A stretch of DNA of 64,000 nucleotides from Algoriphagus sp. (lineage in GTDB: Bacteria > Bacteroidota > Bacteroidia > Cytophagales > Cyclobacteriaceae), in NCBI RefSeq assembly GCF_024305035.1, contig NZ_JAMWZB010000020.1, forward strand, positions 818-64,817, in the 5' to 3' direction. The position numbers and the translations under genes are program-made. Shown here in pieces: positions 8,216 to 15,665 of the stretch; the stretch's first letter is position 1, and the number at the start of each line of letters is the position of its first letter. The notes under the pieces are model-generated. The model ran no database searches. It was given only the letters and a program-made list of their open reading frames with translations, and was not told the origin of the DNA.

Positions 8216-8542
8216 GGAAAATGGAAGATTTTTTTGGAATAAAAAAATCCGGACCGTAGCCCGGATTCTTTTCTAAAACTAATTGAGTTCGAAAATTGAG
8301 AGATCGTGACCTCTGAATTTTAAAAAGAAGTTGACAAAAGTTGTTTAATCACCGTGATGAAATTACGAAGAGTATTTAATTTTCCAAATTAATAATTGTG
8401 TTTTTTTGCTAAAAAAAAGAAATATTTGGAAAGGACCATTTATTTGACTCCTTTTAAGTTCAATTACCCCTTCTCTTTAAATATCACCCCAAAGAAGAAT
8501 ACGTATTTTACAAATCCTTTTCTTTGCGTTAGTTTGTATGCC
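8216..8542. other. Intergenic region with one orphan hairpin
   Basis: This stretch of about 330 nt separates the divergent DUF4421 and glycosyltransferase genes. It holds the hairpin at 8246-8267 and otherwise A/T-rich sequence. The upstream extension of the glycosyltransferase frame (8396-8542) is not judged to be coding. Confidence 0.6.
8238..8267 (-). terminator. Orphan intrinsic terminator-like hairpin upstream of the DUF4421 gene
   Basis: On the minus strand AATCCGG (8267-8261) pairs with CCGGATT (8252-8246) across an 8-nt loop, followed by a run of seven T. No annotated gene ends in front of it. It is either the end of a short transcript from 8270-8395 or an attenuator in the DUF4421 leader. 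Confidence 0.65.
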
Positions 8543-9334
8543 ATGACTTCTCAGCCCGTTTTAGTTTCTGTCGTAATCCCCTGTTACAATCAGGCAGACT
8601 ATTTGAGAGAAACTGTTCAGTCGGTTTTAAAATCAACGTATGATCCTATTGAACTGATAATTGTCAATGATGGATCTACTGACCACAGTCTCCAAATTGC
8701 GAAGGAATTAGCTTCTCAATTTCCTGAAATCACTGTCTTGAATCAGAAAAATGCCGGAGTAGCAGTTGCCAGAAATCATGGAATTCAACAGGCAAACGGA
8801 CAATTCATTTTACCGCTCGACGGAGATGATTTGATTTCGAATCGATACATCGAAAAAGCGGTCGAGGTCCTCCAATCAAATTCATCTGTCAAGGTCGTTT
8901 ATGCCAAAGCGGTAAAATTTGACAGCTCGGGCACTCAAGCCTGGAACCTCAAAGCGTTTAGCCGATACGCTTTGGCCAAAGACAACATGATTTATGTGGC
9001 TGCACTATTCAGGAAAAAAGACTGGGAAGCTTGTGGTGGATTTTCTGAAGATATGACCATGGGAAGGGAAGATTGGGAATTTTGGATCAAAATGCTCAAA
9101 AATGAAGGCGAGGTGGTTCAGCTTCCTTTTGTTGGATTTTTCTACAGACTTACACCCAATAGCAAGAGAAAACGGACCGGAACCAGCCAAAAGAAAAAAG
9201 AGCGAATCGCCTACCTTAATCGAAAACATATTGATTTTTTTAACCGTGAACTGTCCGGCCCACTTCGAATTCAGCGAACTTGGTCTAAGCCCTACAACAA
9301 ACTCCTCAAAATCTTACGATTACTCATTAAATAG
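8543..9334 (+). CDS. Family 2 glycosyltransferase
   Basis: This 263-residue GT-A fold enzyme probably transfers a sugar from a nucleotide donor during surface polysaccharide or glycoprotein synthesis. The N-terminal signature VSVVIPCYNQ (about 8-17) and IIVNDGSTD (about 39-47) bind the nucleotide. LDGDD (92-96) holds the metal-binding DxD. GREDWEFW (174-181) supplies the catalytic acidic pair of the GT2 family. The frame is open upstream to 8396 from a non-ATG codon, but the ATG at 8543 places the GT2 motif at the normal distance from the N-terminus. It is followed after 41 nt by the FkbM methyltransferase and likely forms a unit with it. Confidence 0.9.
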   Translation: MTSQPVLVSVVIPCYNQADYLRETVQSVLKSTYDPIELIIVNDGSTDHSLQIAKELASQFPEITVLNQKNAGVAVARNHGIQQANGQFILPLDGDDLISNRYIEKAVEVLQSNSSVKVVYAKAVKFDSSGTQAWNLKAFSRYALAKDNMIYVAALFRKKDWEACGGFSEDMTMGREDWEFWIKMLKNEGEVVQLPFVGFFYRLTPNSKRKRTGTSQKKKERIAYLNRKHIDFFNRELSGPLRIQRTWSKPYNKLLKILRLLIK

Positions 9335-9375
9335 CACTCAGCCGATTACTTAATGGTGTCAGCCAAATCTCAACT

Positions 9376-10200
9376 ATGACCCTAAAATCTAAATTTAAGA
9401 CCTTCTACAAGAATCTCCGGATATCGCTCAGCGCCAATGAAAATCCGCTTTTTATGGCCTATTACAGACACTTTTATAAGCCTAAAAGCGGAAGCCTCTC
9501 TGCTTTTCTTTCAGCATATTCGAAATCCAAAAAGGACAATTTCACTGTCATCCAAATTGGTGCAAATGATGGAATCACTAATGATCCTATCCATAAATTC
9601 ATCAAAAGAGACCGTTGGAAGGGTGTTTTACTGGAACCTCAGCCCGCAGTTTATCATCAGTTTTTAAAAAAAATCTACCGGAAAAACAAAGGACTTCATC
9701 CCATCTGTGCAGCGATAGGGAAGGAAGATGGCCAGCAAAAGTTATTTAAAATCGGATTTAGTGAGATGCGATGGGCAACGGGTTTGGCTTCATTTTCCAA
9801 AGAAAAGATCGAAGAATTGTTTGAAAATGGAATTGTGAAAAAAAACTGTGAAAAATTCGGAATTAAGATCCCCTCGGAACCTTCAGAACGGATCGGATTT
9901 GAATTAGTCGATGTGATCAGTCCAAAAATGCTTATGAAAAAATATGCCATTGACAAAATAGACCTGTTACAGATTGATGCAGAAGGTTTCGATTTGGAAG
10001 TAATTTCCATTTTTGACATTCCAAACTCCAAACCTGGCGCAATTATTTTTGAAAAGGTAAGTTATTCGCCTGAGGAACTTTCCAAGTGCTATCAAATGCT
10101 GAACGAACAGGGTTACTGGCTAAAAGAAATTGGTCGTGATACCTTAGCCATGCTAAATCCATCACCGGAGTTTGAGCCCTTTTTTCAAAAATCCATCTAG
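9376..10200 (+). CDS. FkbM family methyltransferase
   Basis: This 274-residue SAM-dependent methyltransferase has the glycine-rich SAM site VIQIGANDGITND (about 58-70). It also has LLEPQP (about 90) and the later DLLQIDAEGFDLEVI segment (about 195-209), the usual FkbM layout. FkbM enzymes O-methylate sugars or polyketides, and next to two glycosyltransferases a glycan substrate is plausible. Its stop codon overlaps the convergent glycosyltransferase stop within the tetranucleotide CTAG (10197-10200). This leaves no room for a terminator between the two genes. Confidence 0.88.
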   Translation: MTLKSKFKTFYKNLRISLSANENPLFMAYYRHFYKPKSGSLSAFLSAYSKSKKDNFTVIQIGANDGITNDPIHKFIKRDRWKGVLLEPQPAVYHQFLKKIYRKNKGLHPICAAIGKEDGQQKLFKIGFSEMRWATGLASFSKEKIEELFENGIVKKNCEKFGIKIPSEPSERIGFELVDVISPKMLMKKYAIDKIDLLQIDAEGFDLEVISIFDIPNSKPGAIIFEKVSYSPEELSKCYQMLNEQGYWLKEIGRDTLAMLNPSPEFEPFFQKSI

Positions 10201-10907
10201 ATTTTATCCCATCCTTTCCAAAACTTAAGGAAATAATATTTCAGCGGATTTTTATATTTGAGCTGTTTCCAAGGGCGGCTTCCATGGGGACGATGCCAAA
10301 CCGGAGCCTCCATGAGAACAAAATTTTCAAATCCACATGCTAAGGATTGGGTCGAAATAAAGGTATCATACCAGTCTTTGGCATCATCAAGACCCATAAA
10401 ATCATAGGCTTTAAGAAAATCAAGTGAAAAAAGCGTACAACAAAAACTAAGGCTTCGCTTCGTATTGATTTCGGATTCTTTTCTTCCTTTAAATTTAAGA
10501 TAGGGAAAATTCACCGCTCCTTTCTCATCCACTGTCACCGCACCAGTCAATCCGGAATGAGCATGCGATTTCTGATGATTCAATAATTGGCTGATGGTAT
10601 TGGATTTGATCACTACATCAGACTCAATCACCAGAAGGGGGAGATTCATTTCCAAGGCCTTTTTCTGCGAATACTGCAAGACCATTTTATAATTTGGCGA
10701 CGGATGATCAGTCAGGTCCTCCAGATGAATTAATTCATAACCAATTTCAGCTTTGTTATTTTCCAGCTCTCGCTTGGTTTCCTCCGTGCTGAAATCATTA
10801 AAAATAATGTGCTTCACCGAGAGGTCAGATTGAGCGATTGCCCGAGCTGTATCCAAGGTAGTTTCGATCGAATTTTTTACAGGAGTAATGACTAAGGCAT
10901 GGGCCAT
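10197..10907 (-). CDS. Glycosyltransferase family 2-like protein
   Basis: This 236-residue GT-A-like protein begins AHALVITPVKNS and continues HIIFNDFSTEETK, a degenerate version of the GT2 nucleotide-binding start. VIESDVVIK (about 93-101) supplies an acidic ESDV in place of DxD. The C-terminal tail WHRPHGSRPWKQLKYKNPLKYYFLKFWKGW is basic and aromatic, suggesting membrane association. It is probably involved in cell-surface glycan assembly with the convergent neighbours. It is more divergent than the enzyme at 8543-9334, so the specific reaction is unclear. Confidence 0.75.
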   Translation of the reverse strand: MAHALVITPVKNSIETTLDTARAIAQSDLSVKHIIFNDFSTEETKRELENNKAEIGYELIHLEDLTDHPSPNYKMVLQYSQKKALEMNLPLLVIESDVVIKSNTISQLLNHQKSHAHSGLTGAVTVDEKGAVNFPYLKFKGRKESEINTKRSLSFCCTLFSLDFLKAYDFMGLDDAKDWYDTFISTQSLACGFENFVLMEAPVWHRPHGSRPWKQLKYKNPLKYYFLKFWKGWDKI

Positions 10908-10947
10908 ATTCTAAAACTTTATCCAATATTACGCCATTCTCTTTTAG

Positions 10948-10979
10948 CAAAAAAACAACCCCAGCGTTAACCGGGGTTG
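10948..10979 (-). terminator. Terminator of the aminotransferase gene
   Basis: CAACCCC (10956-10962) pairs with GGGGTTG (10973-10979). On the minus strand the stem is followed by seven T. It lies 8 nt after the aminotransferase stop codon. Confidence 0.85.
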
Positions 10980-10986
10980 AAATAAG

Positions 10987-12189
10987 TTAAACCAATTCGC
11001 CTAGGGCCTTTTTCAATCGCTTCATGGCTTCTTTCAAATCGTCCTCCGAAGCCGCGTAACTCAAACGAACACAATTATCTGCACCAAAAGCCGCTCCGGT
11101 CACCAGGGACACATGAGCCACATCCAATAAATACAGGCAAAGGTCATCCGCATTGTTAATCGTGTGACCATGGGCAGATTTCCCAAAATACGCGGTCACG
11201 TCAGGAAAGAAATAAAAAGCTCCCTCGGGAATATGGGTTTTTATGCCTGGGATTTCCTGCAATAGATCCAATACGATCTTTCTTCTTTTCAGGTAAGCTT
11301 CAGCCATTTCTTTTGATGGAGTTTGATCTCCGGAAATGGCCGCCAAAGCCGCTCGCTGAGCAATTCCTGTTCCACCAGAAGTAAATTGGCCTTGGATTTT
11401 TTCCACTGCCTTGGCGATTTCAACAGGGGCGCAGATGTAGCCTACTCTCCATCCTGTCATCGCATAGCCTTTAGAAAATCCATTAACAGTTACCGTCCGC
11501 TCAAACATTCCAGGTAAGGACGCGATGCTGAAGTTCTTTCCCGTAAAGTTGATCAACTCGTAGATTTCATCTGCTATGACTATCAGTCCCGCTTTCTTTT
11601 TTACAACCTCGGCAATCGCCTCCAATTCGGACTGGCTGAAAACCGAGCCGGTTGGATTGCAAGGAGAAGAATAAATCACCGCTTTGGTTTTATCAGTAAT
11701 TGCTTCTTCTAGTTGCTGAGCAGTTGCTTTGAAATTATTCTCCAAGGTTCCTTCAATCAATACAGGAACACCGCCCGCCAACTTGATGATCTCGGCATAG
11801 CTTACCCAATACGGTGAAAAAATCACCACTTCGTCGCCCTCATTAATCAGGCACATGAAGGTATTGGCAATAGAATGTTTGGCACCAGTTGAAACCACGA
11901 TGTTTTCGGCTTTCGCCTCAGAAATAGTATTTTCTTCTCTGAGCTTTTTTGCGATTGCTTCTCTCAGATCCTGATATCCGGCTACGGGAGGATATGAAAA
12001 GTACTTTTCCTCGTCGATAGCCGACTTTGCAGCTTCTTGAATGTGTTTGGGTGTTTTGAAATCCGGCTCGCCAAGGCTCAGTCCAATGATGTCAATACCT
12101 TGAGTTTTCAGTTCCCTTGCCTTTTTTGCCATGGCCAGGGTAGCTGATTCTTCCATATTCAAGATGCGATCTGATAGAATAGAATTCAT
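10987..12189 (-). CDS. Class I PLP-dependent aminotransferase (aspartate aminotransferase type)
   Basis: This 400-residue fold-type I aminotransferase probably interconverts aspartate and oxaloacetate with 2-oxoglutarate/glutamate. GEPDF (about 41-45), NPTG (about 178-181), Asp207 and Tyr210 in ADEIYE, and the PLP lysine Lys240 in SKGYAMTGWRVGY are all present. The substrate-carboxylate arginine lies in the C-terminal VRLSYAAS segment. The AMTGWRVGY pattern is that of subgroup I-gamma aspartate aminotransferases found in many bacteria, some of which also act on prephenate. It is monocistronic, with a -7 box TATTTTTG upstream and a clear terminator. Confidence 0.92.
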   Translation of the reverse strand: MNSILSDRILNMEESATLAMAKKARELKTQGIDIIGLSLGEPDFKTPKHIQEAAKSAIDEEKYFSYPPVAGYQDLREAIAKKLREENTISEAKAENIVVSTGAKHSIANTFMCLINEGDEVVIFSPYWVSYAEIIKLAGGVPVLIEGTLENNFKATAQQLEEAITDKTKAVIYSSPCNPTGSVFSQSELEAIAEVVKKKAGLIVIADEIYELINFTGKNFSIASLPGMFERTVTVNGFSKGYAMTGWRVGYICAPVEIAKAVEKIQGQFTSGGTGIAQRAALAAISGDQTPSKEMAEAYLKRRKIVLDLLQEIPGIKTHIPEGAFYFFPDVTAYFGKSAHGHTINNADDLCLYLLDVAHVSLVTGAAFGADNCVRLSYAASEDDLKEAMKRLKKALGELV

Positions 12190-12217
12190 TATTATAGGGA
12201 GTTTATTACAAATTCCT

Positions 12218-12225
12218 CAAAAATA
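12218..12225 (-). promoter_or_regulatory. -7 box of the aminotransferase gene
   Basis: TATTTTTG on the minus strand matches TAnnTTTG and lies 29 nt before the start codon. A TTTG occurs 23 nt upstream, slightly more than the ideal spacing. Confidence 0.5.
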
Positions 12226-12276
12226 GGCAGAAGATTATAAATTTTAAACAAAGCGGGAGAATTGATGATGAAATGT

Positions 12277-12284
12277 TATTTTTG
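12277..12284 (+). promoter_or_regulatory. -7 box of the MORN-like gene
   Basis: TATTTTTG on the plus strand lies 38 nt before the ATG at 12323, divergent to the aminotransferase promoter. No good -33 element is visible. Confidence 0.45.
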
Positions 12285-12322
12285 AATAAAATACACGGTA
12301 AAAAATTTCGTTTTTCACATAC

Positions 12323-13192
12323 ATGAAGCGAGTTCGATTACTCTTCCTTTTTCTTCTAATCTCCACGGGTTTTAGTCTTGCTCAAAAACAGGAAAAAAAT
12401 ACCCAAGAAAAGACCGATCCAGATTCCTCGGGTATGGTGGACAAAAGTCTGCTGCCTACCACGATGCCCTTGTTGCTCTTTGATGATTCAAAAGAGAACG
12501 AGGAGAAAAAGGCAAAAAAGAAAAAAGCGAAAAAAAATATCTGGTTTGGAATCAAAACCAGAAAGGGGTTTATCCGGGAAAATATCCGAGGACAGGAGAT
12601 TTATCATATTTTTAACTTTACGGACGCTAATCGGCAGCCTGATCCCTACATCCGAGATGTGTATTGGTTTGATCAGGAGGAGCGAAGTATCCGTTCCTCA
12701 GGATATACTTCAGGAGCTGGATACCTCTTACATGGGCCTTATGAGCGACAGGTCAATGAAGTAGTGGTGGAAAGCGGAATGTTTTACTACGGCACCAAAC
12801 ATAGTACGTGGATGCTTTTTGATACCCAAAATGTCCTGCAGGATAAAAATCACTACCAGGAAGGCTGGCCACGGGAATCTCGAGTAACCTATTACGATCG
12901 ATCTTCCAAAACCATTGAAAAAATCATTCCGGTACAATATGGATTAGAGGAAGGTAATTTTTTTCACTTTTACGAAGATCGACAGGTAGCGGTTACCGGT
13001 GAATTTCAATACGGGGAAAAGGTAGGATTATGGACCGAATACTGGGATACGGCCAATACCAGAGCTATACGAAAACGTGAAATTCAATACCAAGAAGAAC
13101 CATTTGATGATGATTTCAAACCCTACATTCGAGCAGAATGGGATAAGGAAGGTAATTTGATTTACCGAAGCCCTAGGGCGCAAAATCAATAA
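12323..13192 (+). CDS. Exported protein with MORN-like (YwqK-type) repeats
   Basis: This 289-residue protein has a signal peptide (1 to about 20, ending SLAQ) and a lysine-rich linker (about 58-72). The body contains repeated short strands such as EGNFFHFYEDRQVAVTGEF followed by YGEKVGLWTEYWD. These resemble the MORN/YwqK repeats of the so-called toxin-antitoxin system YwqK family antitoxins. In Bacteroidota such proteins are common and usually not linked to a toxin. No toxin gene is adjacent here. Periplasmic or surface location is expected, and function is unknown. Confidence 0.7.
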   Translation: MKRVRLLFLFLLISTGFSLAQKQEKNTQEKTDPDSSGMVDKSLLPTTMPLLLFDDSKENEEKKAKKKKAKKNIWFGIKTRKGFIRENIRGQEIYHIFNFTDANRQPDPYIRDVYWFDQEERSIRSSGYTSGAGYLLHGPYERQVNEVVVESGMFYYGTKHSTWMLFDTQNVLQDKNHYQEGWPRESRVTYYDRSSKTIEKIIPVQYGLEEGNFFHFYEDRQVAVTGEFQYGEKVGLWTEYWDTANTRAIRKREIQYQEEPFDDDFKPYIRAEWDKEGNLIYRSPRAQNQ

Positions 13193-13622
13193 AGGTTTTT
13201 TCAACAGATGGGAAAATCATTGTAGCGTTTCGTTTGCGGTACCTATCCAGATTATCAAATCGAGTTACAATTACCATTCTATTTGAGAAAGATTGACCTA
13301 AACTGTTTTGAGGGTAAGCATCTAGTTTCAAGAAGCCGTAAATTCCAATACCCCAATAAACCCAGTTCCCCGTGGCTATTTCTTTTTTACAAAAAAGCAG
13401 ACCAGGATACTTCACGAACAAGTCAATTTCGCCCTGTTTTGTTCAGAAATTTGTCTGGATTAATCCTTACCTTTCTCCCTACATCTATTTCACTGCCTTT
13501 TATTCCACTTTTTTACCCATCTCATTATGCTCTGCCGTCGAGGAATAATGTTTATTTTTGAAAAATAGAAGAACGAATTCAACAAGTCAGGAGTTGATAT
13601 CAAATCACCTGATGTGCTGCAG
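13193..13622. other. Gene-free stretch upstream of lipB
   Basis: About 430 nt contain no ORF I can support. Short frames on both strands (13283-13561 plus, 13173-13421 minus) lack recognisable motifs, and one of them overlaps a real gene. The only functional signal noted is the -7 box at 13553-13560. Confidence 0.55.
13553..13560 (+). promoter_or_regulatory. -7 box of lipB
   Basis: TATTTTTG matches the Bacteroidota TAnnTTTG box, 62 nt before the chosen lipB start. No convincing -33 element was found. Confidence 0.45.
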
Positions 13623-14357
13623 ATGAATGAAATTATCAATAAGAAAGTAGAATTCCGAGATTTGGGCCAAATGGATTATCAACAGGCTTGGGATTACCAG
13701 GAAAACCTCTTTAGCGAGACCGTCAACCTTAAGATTGAGAATCGAAAACTGCCGCCAGAGGAACAAGTCCCCACTCCAAATTACTTATTATTTGTAGAGC
13801 ATCCCCATGTATATACTTTGGGCAAAAGCGGAAAAGAAGAGAATCTATTGCTCGATGAAGCCGGGCTAAAAACCCACCAGGCTACCTATTACAAAATCAA
13901 CCGTGGAGGAGACATCACCTATCACGGACCCGGACAGCTAGTCGGCTATCCGATTTTGGATTTGGATAATTTCTTCACTGATATTCACAAATACCTTCGC
14001 CTGCTCGAGGAAGCCATTATACTGACTTTAGCGGATTATGGGGTAGAAGCTGGTCGAATTGACGGATTGACAGGAGTTTGGCTGGATCCTATCAAGCAGG
14101 AAAATCCACGAAAAATCTGCGCAATGGGCGTCAAATCCAGCCGATGGGTGACCATGCACGGTTTTGCTTTTAATCTCAATGCAGATATCGGCTATTTTGG
14201 ACACATCATCCCCTGCGGCATCGACGACAAAGCCGTCACTTCCCTTCATCTGGAACTTGGCCATCCTGTGGATGAAGCGACTGCCAAATCCCGGTTAAAA
14301 AATCACCTGGGCAGACTGTTTGAAATGGAATTTATTGAGTCAACTCAAAGGAGTTGA
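13623..14357 (+). CDS. lipB: Octanoyl-ACP:protein N-octanoyltransferase
   Basis: LipB moves octanoyl groups from acyl carrier protein to lipoyl domains of 2-oxoacid dehydrogenases and the glycine cleavage H protein. That is relevant here because gcvP lies in the same window. Signatures are FVEHPHVYTLGKSG, NRGGDITYHGPGQLVGYPI, the catalytic Lys171 in AMGVKSSRW and Cys198 in IPCGIDDKAVTSL. The 244-residue length fits the family. The frame opens at GTG 13614, but the ATG at 13623 is taken as the start. A short insert EENRKLPPEE-like near residue 40 is common in Bacteroidota LipB. Confidence 0.95.
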   Translation: MNEIINKKVEFRDLGQMDYQQAWDYQENLFSETVNLKIENRKLPPEEQVPTPNYLLFVEHPHVYTLGKSGKEENLLLDEAGLKTHQATYYKINRGGDITYHGPGQLVGYPILDLDNFFTDIHKYLRLLEEAIILTLADYGVEAGRIDGLTGVWLDPIKQENPRKICAMGVKSSRWVTMHGFAFNLNADIGYFGHIIPCGIDDKAVTSLHLELGHPVDEATAKSRLKNHLGRLFEMEFIESTQRS

Positions 14358-14451
14358 TCCATCCATTCGACCAAAACTGAAAAGTTACACACTGGCAAGA
14401 AAAAAAGTGCTGCAAGGCTCCATATGACTATTGAAAAACAACGGTAAGCGA

Positions 14452-14853
14452 ATGAAAAAAGACATTGACTTTTCCCCTGTCACAGGAGTGAAATTAGCGA
14501 TTGCCAAAGAAGATGTGGGCTCGGATTCTCAATGGGCAGTATACCTCATCAACCTCAACCTAATCGAGCTGAAAACCGTCATGATTACCTCTCGTGGCTA
14601 CGGGGAAATCAACGGAGAAAAACGAAAAACCTCCACCCTTCGACATCTGATCGAGGAGCTCGGTCCCCAGTGCGTAGCCAAAGTAGAACCCATAGACCCA
14701 GCCGTTTTCACCTTGAACAATGAGTTTTGGGTGAGTTACTACATTATGGATCAGATTTTTGACAAAAAGTTTATCTTTACTCCTGGCAGTTTTGACCCCT
14801 CACTGCGACAAGTCATCCCCGAACTAGGACTCGAAGGGGTCTTACATAGTTAA
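14452..14853 (+). CDS. Conserved Bacteroidota hypothetical protein
   Basis: This 133-residue protein starts MKKDIDFSPVTGV. Soluble, mixed alpha/beta, with no signal peptide or membrane segment. The pattern WAVYLINLN, then TSRGYGEINGEKRKTSTLRH, then FWVSYYIMDQIFDKKFIF recurs in unnamed Bacteroidota proteins, usually near housekeeping genes. Function is unknown. The ATG at 14452 is preferred over the upstream TTG at 14431. It lies 9 nt before the exonuclease gene and is probably co-transcribed with it. Confidence 0.75.
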   Translation: MKKDIDFSPVTGVKLAIAKEDVGSDSQWAVYLINLNLIELKTVMITSRGYGEINGEKRKTSTLRHLIEELGPQCVAKVEPIDPAVFTLNNEFWVSYYIMDQIFDKKFIFTPGSFDPSLRQVIPELGLEGVLHS

Positions 14854-14862
14854 CAAAAAACC

Positions 14863-15615
14863 ATGAATGACTTTTTTGAGCAACTTGGAGACATTCTCTT
14901 TTTGGATATCGAAACGGCTTCTTTGACGCCAAAGTTTGAGGAACTCAATGAGCGACTTCGGGATGAATGGATCAAAAAAGAACGGCTGATCAAAACCCAA
15001 GCAGAAGGTAAAATTGAACCAGGTTCGCTTTACTTTGATCAAGCAGGAATCCATGCGGAATTTGGACAGGTTATTTGTATTGGAGTGGGCTACTTTCAAT
15101 GGAAAAAGAAAGATAAAAAGTTGATCTTCCGCTCCAAAGTTTTCTCAGCCGCAGACGAGCGGGAACTTTTGTTGGACTTTTCTGACTTATTAAGTAAGAA
15201 TAAATGGATACTTTGTGCCCATAATGGGAAAGCGTTTGATTTTCCCTACCTCTGTCGTCGGATGTTAATTCACGGAGTTCCCCTGCCTGAACCCCTTCAA
15301 TTTGCGGGGAAAAAACCTTGGGAAGTCCGACATCTGGACACCCTAGAGTTATGGAAATTTGGGGATTACAAGCATTTTACCCGACTCGAATTACTTGCCT
15401 CAGTTTTTGGGATTCCATCATCCAAGGATGAGTTAGATGGCAGTCAGGTCAATGCTACTTTTCATTTGGAAAATGACCTAGAAAAAATCAAAAAATATTG
15501 TATCGGTGATGTAGAAGTTACCGCCCGAGTTTATTTGGCTATGCATCCACAGCTTGACGAAATGGAAATTGAAGTCATCCACCTTGAAGAATTAAAAAAA
15601 GAACATAAAAAATAA
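14863..15615 (+). CDS. Predicted 3'-5' exonuclease (DnaQ-like, PolB-exo2 type)
   Basis: This 250-residue RNase H-fold exonuclease carries the DEDD motifs. Exo I is FLDIETAS (Asp15, Glu17), exo II is CAHNGKAFDFPYL (about 126-138, containing the aspartate), and exo III is YCIGDVEVTARVY (about 209-221). It matches the predicted 3'-5' exonucleases related to the PolB proofreading domain, widespread as stand-alone proteins in Bacteroidota. It probably trims DNA in repair. It follows the small conserved gene closely and precedes rnr by 50 nt, which suggests a nucleic-acid-metabolism unit. Confidence 0.85.
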   Translation: MNDFFEQLGDILFLDIETASLTPKFEELNERLRDEWIKKERLIKTQAEGKIEPGSLYFDQAGIHAEFGQVICIGVGYFQWKKKDKKLIFRSKVFSAADERELLLDFSDLLSKNKWILCAHNGKAFDFPYLCRRMLIHGVPLPEPLQFAGKKPWEVRHLDTLELWKFGDYKHFTRLELLASVFGIPSSKDELDGSQVNATFHLENDLEKIKKYCIGDVEVTARVYLAMHPQLDEMEIEVIHLEELKKEHKK

Positions 15616-15665
15616 AGGGTACAGACCACAATCTTTTTACCTTAAACCACTCAACCACCCAAATT

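Noticed and set aside
12323..13192. Toxin-antitoxin module suggested by YwqK-like naming
   Set aside because: The protein has a signal peptide and no partner toxin gene is adjacent. The family name is misleading for such exported MORN-like proteins.
13173..13421. 82-codon minus-strand frame beside the MORN-like gene
   Set aside because: It overlaps the end of a real gene, has no recognisable motif and no start signal. An eroded gene remains possible but is not supported.
13283..13561. 92-codon plus-strand frame upstream of lipB
   Set aside because: Composition is rich in Phe, Pro and Ser like random A/T-rich sequence. It runs into the lipB promoter box, with no motif or family resemblance.
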